64,000 nucleotides of DNA, taken from Candidatus Poseidoniaceae archaeon (lineage in GTDB: Archaea; Thermoplasmatota; Poseidoniia; Poseidoniales; Poseidoniaceae). Under the pieces are notes generated by a model, which searched no databases, was not told the DNA's origin, and saw only the letters and a list, made by a program, of their open reading frames with translations. The DNA is taken from assembly GCA_030747785.1 (NCBI GenBank), contig JASLKC010000055.1, positions 1-64,000 of the forward strand, read 5' to 3'. Numbering within the stretch: the first letter of the stretch is position 1; each line of letters begins with the position of its first letter. Shown piece after piece: positions 40,907 through 49,914 of the stretch. Made by a program: the position numbers and the translations under genes.

Positions 40907-42161
40907 GTTCTTCCTTGCTCTGCTAATTATCACCTCGTGTTTCATCCAACCGGTTTCTGCTGAGGAGGTAGACCCATTCGAAGAAGCTGGACTGACACTC
41001 GTCGCTCTAAGAAACGATAGTTTGGATGTAGACCAAGACGGTATTATTGATTCTATCCGGGTAGTAATCGTTCTTAATTCAACAAATTCTTGGGTGGATT
41101 TGACACTTACATTATACGGAGAATATGCCGGTAGAATCGTGGATGATGAAATTACTATGTCCTTTGATATGCAGGCCAATGCATCGATTACATACGATTC
41201 TTGGGCCGAAGGAGAACATATGCTATATCTCGATATTACAGATGTTGAAGGGCGATTATTATCGCAGATTGCCATAGGTAGTTTTGACCTAACACCTGCA
41301 CTCTTGACGCCTTCTATTGACTTGCAACTATCCGGCTCGGAAATAATGGAGACCGGGGACGATTGCCAAATTGAGAGAAAATTCATCGACGAAACAGGTC
41401 CACGATATGGAATGGATGGAACCCGTTCAATCAGTGGAACCCCATTCAAGGTTCTCGATGACCAGAACTTCTTAGATTGCAGCGATTGGCCTGCAGGCGA
41501 ATACATTATTCGCGAAACATATCAAAACGGACTTGGCCAAACATCGATGGATGAATTGGAGATTGTTATTGTTAACAAGCCACCTCCAGCATTTGAGTTG
41601 GCTGTATCAGGAAATGAAGTGGCAGTCGGCGGTCCATGCTCAATCGACCATGTCCCTGCACCCGGAGAGGACCATCTGCTCTATACCAAAACATGGACAA
41701 TTACTCCACAAAGTGGTCTTGATTCCAACAGTAGTCGAGTTGATTGTAAAGACTGGTCACCAGGAGTCTACAAGGTTCTTCTGACAGTTACAAATTTCGA
41801 GGGCATAAAGGCTACTGAAGGAGTGATGTTGGTCCGACTTCCACCGCCAGTCGTACAAGATGTTCCCCAAGATGATGCCCTACCATTACAGTCACGCGGT
41901 GAGGATACTCAAACTTCATCTGTAGGATGGTATGGTATTGGTTTACTTTCGATTTTCCTTGGAATTGCGGTATTTGTATTGATGTCTCGAAATTCTGAAG
42001 ACGAAGATATTCTGATGTCCATCAACCTAGATTCAGATGGGAAACCAGATTCTGATGGCTTACCAACCCATGTCGATGATGAGGGAATTCTTTGGCGTCG
42101 TCATGAAGATGGTCAAGTAGATTGGTGGGATCAATCAATGATGATGTGGTCAAGGTGGTAG
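40899..42161 (+). CDS. Exported membrane-anchored protein with Trp-rich cytosolic C-terminal motif
   Basis: Signal 'MREFFLALLIITSCFIQPVSA', TM 'GWYGIGLLSIFLGIAVFVLM', tail 'VDDEGILWRRHEDGQVDWWDQSMMMWSRW'; SD-like AGGAGGTG upstream of 40899. Confidence 0.75.
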   Translation: MREFFLALLIITSCFIQPVSAEEVDPFEEAGLTLVALRNDSLDVDQDGIIDSIRVVIVLNSTNSWVDLTLTLYGEYAGRIVDDEITMSFDMQANASITYDSWAEGEHMLYLDITDVEGRLLSQIAIGSFDLTPALLTPSIDLQLSGSEIMETGDDCQIERKFIDETGPRYGMDGTRSISGTPFKVLDDQNFLDCSDWPAGEYIIRETYQNGLGQTSMDELEIVIVNKPPPAFELAVSGNEVAVGGPCSIDHVPAPGEDHLLYTKTWTITPQSGLDSNSSRVDCKDWSPGVYKVLLTVTNFEGIKATEGVMLVRLPPPVVQDVPQDDALPLQSRGEDTQTSSVGWYGIGLLSIFLGIAVFVLMSRNSEDEDILMSINLDSDGKPDSDGLPTHVDDEGILWRRHEDGQVDWWDQSMMMWSRW

Positions 42162-42162
42162 T

Positions 42163-43032
42163 ATGGAATGGGGAATCATACTAAAATGGACATTATATCT
42201 TGTCTGTGTATTAGCCATTATTTTTGCTTCAAGGCTAATGTGGATATGGTGGACCCGAGTAAGAACAGAGGCTCCACAACTCAATAGAGAATGGGTTGCA
42301 GATTGCAGGGGATTGGGTACAGCAACGATAGATGGACCGGAAATTGTAATCAAAGATGTCAGAGATTTCAAATGGCGGACTAGTAGGGATTTTGATGAGA
42401 AATGGATAGAAGTTTCAGTAAATGCAGATTCGATAAAGGATGTGTGGTTTGTCATCGATCACTTCCACAAAATCAAAGGATTAGCTCACACCATGATTTC
42501 ATTTGAATTCGAAGATGGACAAGTAATCACATTCTCATTTGAGACAAGGCGAGAAATCGGCGAAAGATATCACCCATGGGATGGGATGTGGAGAGCATAC
42601 GAACTCTATCTTCTCGTAGCTACCGAGAGAGATGCTCTGCATCTCAGAACAAATGTCAGACATCACAAGGTTCACTTATTCAGGGCACAGACGCCTCCGG
42701 GTAAAGACAAGGCCTTGCTATTGGCCTTGCTGGCTCGCCTAAATCAGATTGCAGAACGTCCGGAATGGTATCACACCCTATTCAGTACATGTACTACCTC
42801 GATTGTCGACCAAGTGAATTTGATTACTCCCGGAAGAATTCCAAAGATGTGGCGCACATTACTTCCTGGCCATTCTGGCAAGGCCGCATGGAAATTGAAG
42901 TTGATCGAAGATTGGGGCGGATTTGAAGGAACAATGATTGCGAGCCGTATCGATGAAAAGGCTTGTGACTGGGATGAAAAAGAGGAATATTCTCTTCACA
43001 TCAGACGCCATCTACCTCCGCGTTCAAGTTGA
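42163..43032 (+). CDS. Hypothetical membrane-anchored protein
   Basis: N-terminal TM 'LKWTLYLVCVLAIIFASRLMWIWW'. Confidence 0.65.
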   Translation: MEWGIILKWTLYLVCVLAIIFASRLMWIWWTRVRTEAPQLNREWVADCRGLGTATIDGPEIVIKDVRDFKWRTSRDFDEKWIEVSVNADSIKDVWFVIDHFHKIKGLAHTMISFEFEDGQVITFSFETRREIGERYHPWDGMWRAYELYLLVATERDALHLRTNVRHHKVHLFRAQTPPGKDKALLLALLARLNQIAERPEWYHTLFSTCTTSIVDQVNLITPGRIPKMWRTLLPGHSGKAAWKLKLIEDWGGFEGTMIASRIDEKACDWDEKEEYSLHIRRHLPPRSS

Positions 43033-43593
43033 CCAGACGAAGAGTAAATCTCCTGTCGCATGGGAGATTTCTACAGCCCCACCTTTTGCGGTGTTTCCTA
43101 CTCCCTTTGTTCCGGTGTTCAAGTTCTCATTATTCATTTCAAATTCACAACCACTTAGGGTGACCGACTCGACGGGACCGAGTGCAAATAGAGCGCAAAT
43201 AGAGCTGCTTTCCAACTCGATACTTAGCCCATCATCTGGGACTCTACATGCTCTCCAGCCATCGAGATATAGAATTGCATCAGAGTTGGATTCCACAAGT
43301 GAAGTATATGCTTGAAGTTGGTGATCTAACCTTCCTCCAGCAATTCCTACTACTGCATCAACATCATATTTCTTCAGTGCTTTTGCAAGGTCTGAATCAT
43401 CTTGATTATCCGTGGTTTCAAGGCCTTCACGACTCTTAATTGAATCGAGATCGCCAATCACCACATCCCATCCTTCAAAACGGTCGGCAGCACCATCGAG
43501 TGCAATGGTGAAATCCGCTTGCTCAATTAATGCTTCAAATAGCTCATCTGAAGGAAACTCACCATTGGCCACTACGAGGACAAATTCCGCCAT
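43024..43593 (-). CDS. Thiamine pyrophosphokinase-like protein
   Basis: 'ALDGAADRF', 'VVIGDLDSIKS', 'DNQDDSDLAKALKKY', 'GIAGGRLDHQLQAYTSL'. Confidence 0.85.
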   Translation of the reverse strand: MAEFVLVVANGEFPSDELFEALIEQADFTIALDGAADRFEGWDVVIGDLDSIKSREGLETTDNQDDSDLAKALKKYDVDAVVGIAGGRLDHQLQAYTSLVESNSDAILYLDGWRACRVPDDGLSIELESSSICALFALGPVESVTLSGCEFEMNNENLNTGTKGVGNTAKGGAVEISHATGDLLFVWST

Positions 43594-43628
43594 GAACAGC
43601 CCATCAAGTACACCGATTCAAGCCGTTC

Positions 43629-43667
43629 GCTCCAAAGGAGCCAAACCGGCCCCCTACAAGGGGGCCG
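43629..43667. promoter_or_regulatory. Two adjacent stem-loops (GCTCC-AAA-GGAGC and CGGCCCCC-TACAA-GGGGGCCG) in a divergent intergenic region
   Basis: Read directly: 43629-43641 and 43647-43667, perfect arms. Confidence 0.5.
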
Positions 43668-43710
43668 TACGCACTTGTCTTGGCAAAGGTGATGAAGGAA
43701 GGGAATTCTG

Positions 43711-46700
43711 ATGGATAGCATGTCATGGCGCGGCAAGGCTCTGCCAATCGCGATTCTTGTGTTATTTGTCATGCAATCCGCTTCGCCATTCATTGGCAAC
43801 CAGCCTGTTCTCGTAGAGGATGAAGTAGTCCATAATACGGCAACTGTGCCCTTTTCCAACGGAAGTGGGCATGATTTAGCAGGCACCACGTTGACCTTGG
43901 ATGGAGTGGATTGGACCGTTCGACCAGAATCGAATTTGGACCTCTGGAATAGTTATCCATTACTCAATAAATCGGATAGCAAGGATTTGCTTGTATTGCC
44001 TAATGGAGAAGTAATGGCTTGCTCATTGAATGCTGGCCAACCCAGTTTGATTATTTTACATCTCAATGACTCTTTGTCAGAAATAGAATTCGACTCCCCT
44101 TCAGTCACACCGATATTTGAGCAGTCTTGTTCAATCGCAGTAAATGATCTGGGTCGCATTCACATCGCATACACGATGGACAATAATCTCAAGGTCGCAA
44201 GATTAGCGGTAGAAAATGCAGTATACTCTGAACCAACTTGGCATATCAGAACAATTGAGAATGAATCACAACCACTCGGCCTTGAGATGGTTATCGATTC
44301 TGATGAGAGAATGCATATCCTCTATGTAACGGATGTCGGATTGGAAAAGATGTCTTTTAACAAGGCATTCTGGGACCATAACATTCTAGAAAAAGGTGAC
44401 ATTGGCACTGATTTGGAAGTCGAGATAGATGATTCAGATATGTTACATATCGTCTATGTTGAAGAGACAGAAGGCGAGGTAAGGCTACTTAGAACCGATG
44501 GTTTGCAGACTACAAAGCAGGTATTGGCAAGAGGTACTGAGATAATGTCGCATGTTGCGATGGACCTCGATTCTAATTCTATCGAACAACTTGTTTATTC
44601 ATCGGGTAACGATGTCAATAACACTTCACTTTCTTTGGTTCGGAGCCTTGTCGGAGAAGATGAGGGGCGAATCAATCCCAATGCAAAATGGAGTTTGAGT
44701 CTTGATGATGATAGTGAAGAAGGAGTCATTGCAAGTGGTGACCTCAACGGCGATGGTCGTGATGACCTCGTCTATACAATCCCTGATGGAAATGGTACAG
44801 TTTCGATTCACTATGGCTCACCCGATGGGCCAAGTGACTATCCCGACAAGGTTCTGGTTGGAGAGAATGCAGATTCTTCTTTGGGAACTGGATTAGCAAT
44901 CGGAGATTGGAATTGTGATGGATATGATGATATTGCAGTTTCAGAACCTGGTCTGGCAAATAATTCCTCAGGATACGTATGGGCAATTCTCGGAGGAGAA
45001 GATGGGCTCGAGAATTCATCTTGGTGGAATATGACCGGCGAGGATGACGATGGACTGGGATGGTCCATGACCTCGATGGGAGATGTTGAGAATGATGGCT
45101 GTGATGATTTAGCTATCGTCGCTTACGGTACTGTTTCAGTAGATGAAGAAGGAGTGGTGGTCGCCAAAGGCAAGGTCGTCTTGCTACGTGGAAATTCCTC
45201 TGGTCTTCAGAATTACCAAAATATTACTCAAACACTCGATGGGCCACAATTTGGTAGAGTTGTAGTCGGTGGAGGAGATTACGATGGTGATGGTCATCCA
45301 GACCTCGCAATCTCAAATACCGGTACAGTTGATTCACCTACTGGATACAGTTCTCTCGAAGTATTTGCAGGCGGAACTGGAGGAATCGATCCACTCCCTA
45401 TTCAATCTGAACAAATTCTACTACAAGGCAAATTATTCGGTGCAGCAATGGCATGTGTTGGAGATATTGATGGTGATGGAAATGATGACCTCTTACTATC
45501 CGAACTCTATGCTGATGGTGGATTGTACCACTCTGGGAAAATACATCTCTGGACAGGTAGTTCTAACGGGCCCACATCGACTTGGAGTCTCAAAGGAAGT
45601 TATGCTAATGCTAACTTTGGAACAAATCTCGCATCTGCTGGCGATGTGAATGAGGACGGGTACGATGATTTCCTAGTAATGCAACTCCCCAATTCCAATA
45701 GTGGCAAGGTCGAACTATTCCTTGGTGGGCCAAATGGTGTACGCACCGATGTGCAATTATTCGCAGAAGGTGCAACAAATGAGCACCTTGGGCTCAGACT
45801 GCTAACAGGCATGGACCTAGATGGAGATGGAATGGGAGACTTGGCCTATTCAACTAGAGATTTGACACGTGGAGATGCTTTCGGCCCAGAGATTGTCATT
45901 TTGACCGAGCGTGACTGGGAGTTCATCGACTTTTCAATCAATGCAGAGATTTCTGATGTCTCAATGGGAACAAGCGCTCGTGGAACGCCCTCGATACTTG
46001 TCGACATTACCGGCCAAGACAATCTGTTAATCGAACATATTCTTGACGGTACCCCTGGTGGTAAATGGTCGATGCTTTCAATGCAAGATATCAGAGATGG
46101 CTTAATCGATGTTAGTTCGGCTGGTAAACCCTATATTTTCAATAATTGTAATTGGGAAATATGTGTAGAAGGCGCGAAAATAACTACACCAATAGGCCAA
46201 ACAATGTTGGAGAAAGAATTGGTATCAAGCGGTAGCATGGGGCAGATGTTAGGTGGAATTACAGATGATGCTGGAAAGCAGCGTCTCGCTTTTGCTAGTG
46301 CACCTATGTCCCAGATTCTCTACTCTGAAGAAGGAGTTAGCAGTTGGTCTTCTAGTTTGGTCAGGGGTTCTATTGATCTCCGACATCCAATCGATGTCCA
46401 TCTCGATTCTGATGGATATAGTAACCTAATCTATGTGAACGACGATGGTGGTCAAATTGAAATTGCAACACTAAATAGCACCTGGTCACTTTCACAACTC
46501 ACTAATACAACAGTTGGAAATGATTTCGATTCACTCTGGCTCGACGATGATAGAATAATAATTCTGCAAGTCGGAATGGTAGAGAATGATAGCTGGTTAC
46601 AATTCTTAGAATTCAGTGCAGAAAATGAAACTGGAGTGCGAAATCATACAGTGACAGATATCGCTCAGGTCAATACTACTGCCCTATTTGAAATCGACAT

Positions 46701-49700
46701 TATTCGTGATGACCAACTTGCCCTCGTTTACATGGATGGCGATACCATGCAAATCGACGTACGTAATCTCAGCGGTGGTAATTGGACCAACGAGCAAAAT
46801 ATTTGGTTAGGCAATCATGATACTAATCGTATACTTGCAATGGATGGTGGAGCAATCCTCCATGATTCAAATGGCAGTAGCCATGGGACTCTTATCGAAA
46901 GTAATGGTTCATGGAATAGCATTACTCACGATGTACCTACATCCGCTTCAGGCATCGAATATACCAGTATGGCCAATCATTGGTATGCAACAACAATCGA
47001 TACCAATGGTAACCTTGTGTTGACATTTGGTGCAAATGATGGCGAAATCCAATTTTCTCATGCAATGGAATCGATTTTTGCATCTGGCCCTGCTCCAATT
47101 TCTGAAGGGTTGAATGAGAGTGCGCACATCGTATACTTTGAGAGTATAAATGAAGATGTAATTCTTCTACGCACCCTTCGTGATAAAGACCGTGATATGA
47201 TTCCTAATCTAATTGATGATATGGCCCGAATTGGCGATCAATGGTCCGATTCTGATGGTGATGGGTATGGAGATAATGACCTCGGACCATCGGCTGATAA
47301 TTGCCCGAATACGAATGGGCCCTCTTCAATTCAAGTATTGGGCTGCAATGACTATGATTTGGATGGTTGGACAGATGCTGAAGATGATTGTGTCAATGAT
47401 GACGGAATGTCATGGTGGGGTCGATTCGGTTGTGCAGACCTTGACCAAGATGGCTGGTCTGACAATGATGCGACGTGGATTGGTGGCGACCGTTTTGGAA
47501 CAAATTGGAAGCAGGCTTTAGACACCGATTTGGATGGATACGGGGATAACCATGGACCGGATTGTTGTAATACAGAATTCGATAACAAGATGCCAGACCT
47601 TTTCCCATACAATAGCAAACAGTGGGAAGATCTTGATGGTGATGGTTATGGGGACAACTCATCCGATTTCGTGACTGGAGACCAATGCCCTTGGGAAGCA
47701 GGATATTCGTGGAGAGACCGCCTTGGTTGCTATGATTCGGATGGCGACGGAGCATCGGACCCTTCGAATATTGGCAAAGTAACCGAATGGAATGAGAGTC
47801 ATGGTGCCGATTGGTGGCCATCTGATGGGACCCAATGGGCAGATTCAGATGGTGATGGATTTGGAGATAATGATTCAGAGGGCGCTACGACTCCAGATAA
47901 ATTCCCAACTAATGAAGCAGCTGCAAATGATACTGATGGCGACGGATACCCAAATAATTGGACCAGCCTGAAAAATGCAAATAATACTCAAGGACTCGAA
48001 TTAGATTCTTGTCCTAATATGTGGGGGAATTCTACCAATCCACAGTGGGGCTGTGTTGACAGTGATGGCGATGGAATGATGGACGCCGCAGATCATTTCC
48101 CATACGATTCAACTCAGGTCCAGGATTCCGATGGCGACGGATGGGGCGATAATCAACAAGGAACAGACCCGGACAAGTGTCCTTTCGATATTGGAGTTTG
48201 GAATGGTACGCTTGGTCTAGGTTGTCCGCTAATCAACGATGATGATGACGATGCTGATTTGGTTCCAAATGAATACGATGAGTGCCCTGATACTGAAGCA
48301 GATTTAGAAGTAGATTCAGTCGGATGTGCAAATAATCAGAAGGATGATGACCAAGATGGTGTTAACAACCATCTCGACCTTTGTCCAAATTCGGAATTCG
48401 AGGCCGTGGTAGATGCAGATGGTTGTACTCTAACCCAATCAGAAACCGACTCAGATAATGACGGTGTAATGGATCCAGAAGATTTGTGTCCTGATTCAGA
48501 CTCAGAAATTGAGGTAGATGATGTAGGTTGTAACCCTGCTCAAAGAGATGATGATGGTGATGGAATCAGCAATGCAGAGGATATGCAATGTCCAGAAACC
48601 CCTGAAGGTTATCCAATTTATGAGGATGGCCCAGATATCGGATGTACCGATGAAACTCAACTAGAAGTTGACTTCGATGGCGATGGTTGGCTAGGAGATT
48701 ACTCCTATGACCCGATTAATGACATTCACACCGGCGATGCATTCCCTGCAGATCCTACTCAATGGCAAGACCGTGATGGTGATGGCTATGGCGATAATGC
48801 AAACGGAAATCTCGCAGATGATTGCCCAGACCAATGGGGTAATTCCACAGAGAGAGATACGCTTGGTTGCACAGATACAGATGGGGACGGATTCCAAGAT
48901 GCAATGGGTCATGATGCATTCCCGAATGATTCAACACAGTGGCTAGACGAAGATTTCGATGGATATGGTGACAATTCTTCTGGGAATTTACCTGATTTAT
49001 GTCCAGGTACAAATCCGTCATTAAAACACGAGGCAGATGGGTTTTCAGGCTGTTCACAAGAACAAAGAGATTCAGATGGCGATGGTGTAAATGACAGATT
49101 AGATACTTGCCCTGATACTCCACTCGGCAAGGAAGTCTACACCGATGGCTGTCCAGTACCTTCTACCGAAGGCCCAAATGGTGATTCTGACCTAATCATG
49201 GGAATGGAGCCAATGATATTCTACGCCGCAGCAGGCGGTGGTGCACTATTGATACTCGTCATATTGATTTTGATAATCAGAAGACTTGGGGGAGGAGATT
49301 ACGACCTCGATGATGATGAAGATGATGAGGATTGGTTCGATGACGATGATGATGAAGATGATTTCATGTCGAATTTACTCGGTGGTAGCGGTCCAACACG
49401 AGGTCCTGCCGGTCCAAACCCAGCACGAGGCCCCGGTGGTCCAACAAGAGGTCCAGGAGGTCCAACTCGAGGCCCTAGTGGCCCAGCAGGAGGTCCAACC
49501 CGAGGTCCCGGCGGTCCAATAGGAGGTCCAGGAGGCCCAACTCGAGGCCCCGGCGGTCCAGCAAGAGGCCCAGGAGGTCCAACACGAGGCCCCGGTGGTC
49601 CAGCAAGCGGTCCAGAAGGCTCAAAACCAGTAACTAAGAAAAAAGCAGTTAGTGGAAAAAAGGTCAGGAAGACTAAGGTAAATATCCCTTCAGATTTGTT

Positions 49701-49857
49701 TTCGCAGGATGAACTTGCAGACCGTAAGGCAGCAATAGATTGGGCAAAGCAAGCAATCTCAGATGGTGATGCAGAAAGGAGCATTATGATGCAACTACAG
49801 AGCACTGGTTGGACAGCTCCTCAGTCTCGAGCAATCCATGACCTTGCGAAGCGTTAA
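43711..49857 (+). CDS. 2048-aa exported protein: seven FG-GAP repeats (integrin-alpha-like propeller), thrombospondin type-3 repeats, TM, acidic patch, Gly-Pro-rich cytosolic tail
   Basis: DLNGDGRDD, DWNCDGYDD, DVENDGCDD, DYDGDGHPD, DIDGDGNDD, DVNEDGYDD, DLDGDGMGD; many DSDGDGxGDN; TM 'MIFYAAAGGGALLILVILILIIRRL'. Confidence 0.88.
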   Translation: MDSMSWRGKALPIAILVLFVMQSASPFIGNQPVLVEDEVVHNTATVPFSNGSGHDLAGTTLTLDGVDWTVRPESNLDLWNSYPLLNKSDSKDLLVLPNGEVMACSLNAGQPSLIILHLNDSLSEIEFDSPSVTPIFEQSCSIAVNDLGRIHIAYTMDNNLKVARLAVENAVYSEPTWHIRTIENESQPLGLEMVIDSDERMHILYVTDVGLEKMSFNKAFWDHNILEKGDIGTDLEVEIDDSDMLHIVYVEETEGEVRLLRTDGLQTTKQVLARGTEIMSHVAMDLDSNSIEQLVYSSGNDVNNTSLSLVRSLVGEDEGRINPNAKWSLSLDDDSEEGVIASGDLNGDGRDDLVYTIPDGNGTVSIHYGSPDGPSDYPDKVLVGENADSSLGTGLAIGDWNCDGYDDIAVSEPGLANNSSGYVWAILGGEDGLENSSWWNMTGEDDDGLGWSMTSMGDVENDGCDDLAIVAYGTVSVDEEGVVVAKGKVVLLRGNSSGLQNYQNITQTLDGPQFGRVVVGGGDYDGDGHPDLAISNTGTVDSPTGYSSLEVFAGGTGGIDPLPIQSEQILLQGKLFGAAMACVGDIDGDGNDDLLLSELYADGGLYHSGKIHLWTGSSNGPTSTWSLKGSYANANFGTNLASAGDVNEDGYDDFLVMQLPNSNSGKVELFLGGPNGVRTDVQLFAEGATNEHLGLRLLTGMDLDGDGMGDLAYSTRDLTRGDAFGPEIVILTERDWEFIDFSINAEISDVSMGTSARGTPSILVDITGQDNLLIEHILDGTPGGKWSMLSMQDIRDGLIDVSSAGKPYIFNNCNWEICVEGAKITTPIGQTMLEKELVSSGSMGQMLGGITDDAGKQRLAFASAPMSQILYSEEGVSSWSSSLVRGSIDLRHPIDVHLDSDGYSNLIYVNDDGGQIEIATLNSTWSLSQLTNTTVGNDFDSLWLDDDRIIILQVGMVENDSWLQFLEFSAENETGVRNHTVTDIAQVNTTALFEIDIIRDDQLALVYMDGDTMQIDVRNLSGGNWTNEQNIWLGNHDTNRILAMDGGAILHDSNGSSHGTLIESNGSWNSITHDVPTSASGIEYTSMANHWYATTIDTNGNLVLTFGANDGEIQFSHAMESIFASGPAPISEGLNESAHIVYFESINEDVILLRTLRDKDRDMIPNLIDDMARIGDQWSDSDGDGYGDNDLGPSADNCPNTNGPSSIQVLGCNDYDLDGWTDAEDDCVNDDGMSWWGRFGCADLDQDGWSDNDATWIGGDRFGTNWKQALDTDLDGYGDNHGPDCCNTEFDNKMPDLFPYNSKQWEDLDGDGYGDNSSDFVTGDQCPWEAGYSWRDRLGCYDSDGDGASDPSNIGKVTEWNESHGADWWPSDGTQWADSDGDGFGDNDSEGATTPDKFPTNEAAANDTDGDGYPNNWTSLKNANNTQGLELDSCPNMWGNSTNPQWGCVDSDGDGMMDAADHFPYDSTQVQDSDGDGWGDNQQGTDPDKCPFDIGVWNGTLGLGCPLINDDDDDADLVPNEYDECPDTEADLEVDSVGCANNQKDDDQDGVNNHLDLCPNSEFEAVVDADGCTLTQSETDSDNDGVMDPEDLCPDSDSEIEVDDVGCNPAQRDDDGDGISNAEDMQCPETPEGYPIYEDGPDIGCTDETQLEVDFDGDGWLGDYSYDPINDIHTGDAFPADPTQWQDRDGDGYGDNANGNLADDCPDQWGNSTERDTLGCTDTDGDGFQDAMGHDAFPNDSTQWLDEDFDGYGDNSSGNLPDLCPGTNPSLKHEADGFSGCSQEQRDSDGDGVNDRLDTCPDTPLGKEVYTDGCPVPSTEGPNGDSDLIMGMEPMIFYAAAGGGALLILVILILIIRRLGGGDYDLDDDEDDEDWFDDDDDEDDFMSNLLGGSGPTRGPAGPNPARGPGGPTRGPGGPTRGPSGPAGGPTRGPGGPIGGPGGPTRGPGGPARGPGGPTRGPGGPASGPEGSKPVTKKKAVSGKKVRKTKVNIPSDLFSQDELADRKAAIDWAKQAISDGDAERSIMMQLQSTGWTAPQSRAIHDLAKR
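49388..49620 (+). repeat. Gly/Pro/Arg-rich low-complexity repeat (RGPGGPTRGPGGP...) in the cytosolic tail
   Basis: Imperfect tandem 'ggtccaacacgaggccccggt' type units. Confidence 0.9.
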
Positions 49858-49914
49858 GGGTCTCCATCAGAATCAATAAGTGCATGCGGTTGGCCATGAA
49901 AAGGAGGAGTTAGG

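Noticed and set aside
49299-49805. Minus-strand 168-aa ORF rich in Gly-Pro
   Set aside because: Antisense shadow of the low-complexity GP-rich tail; no independent start context or domain
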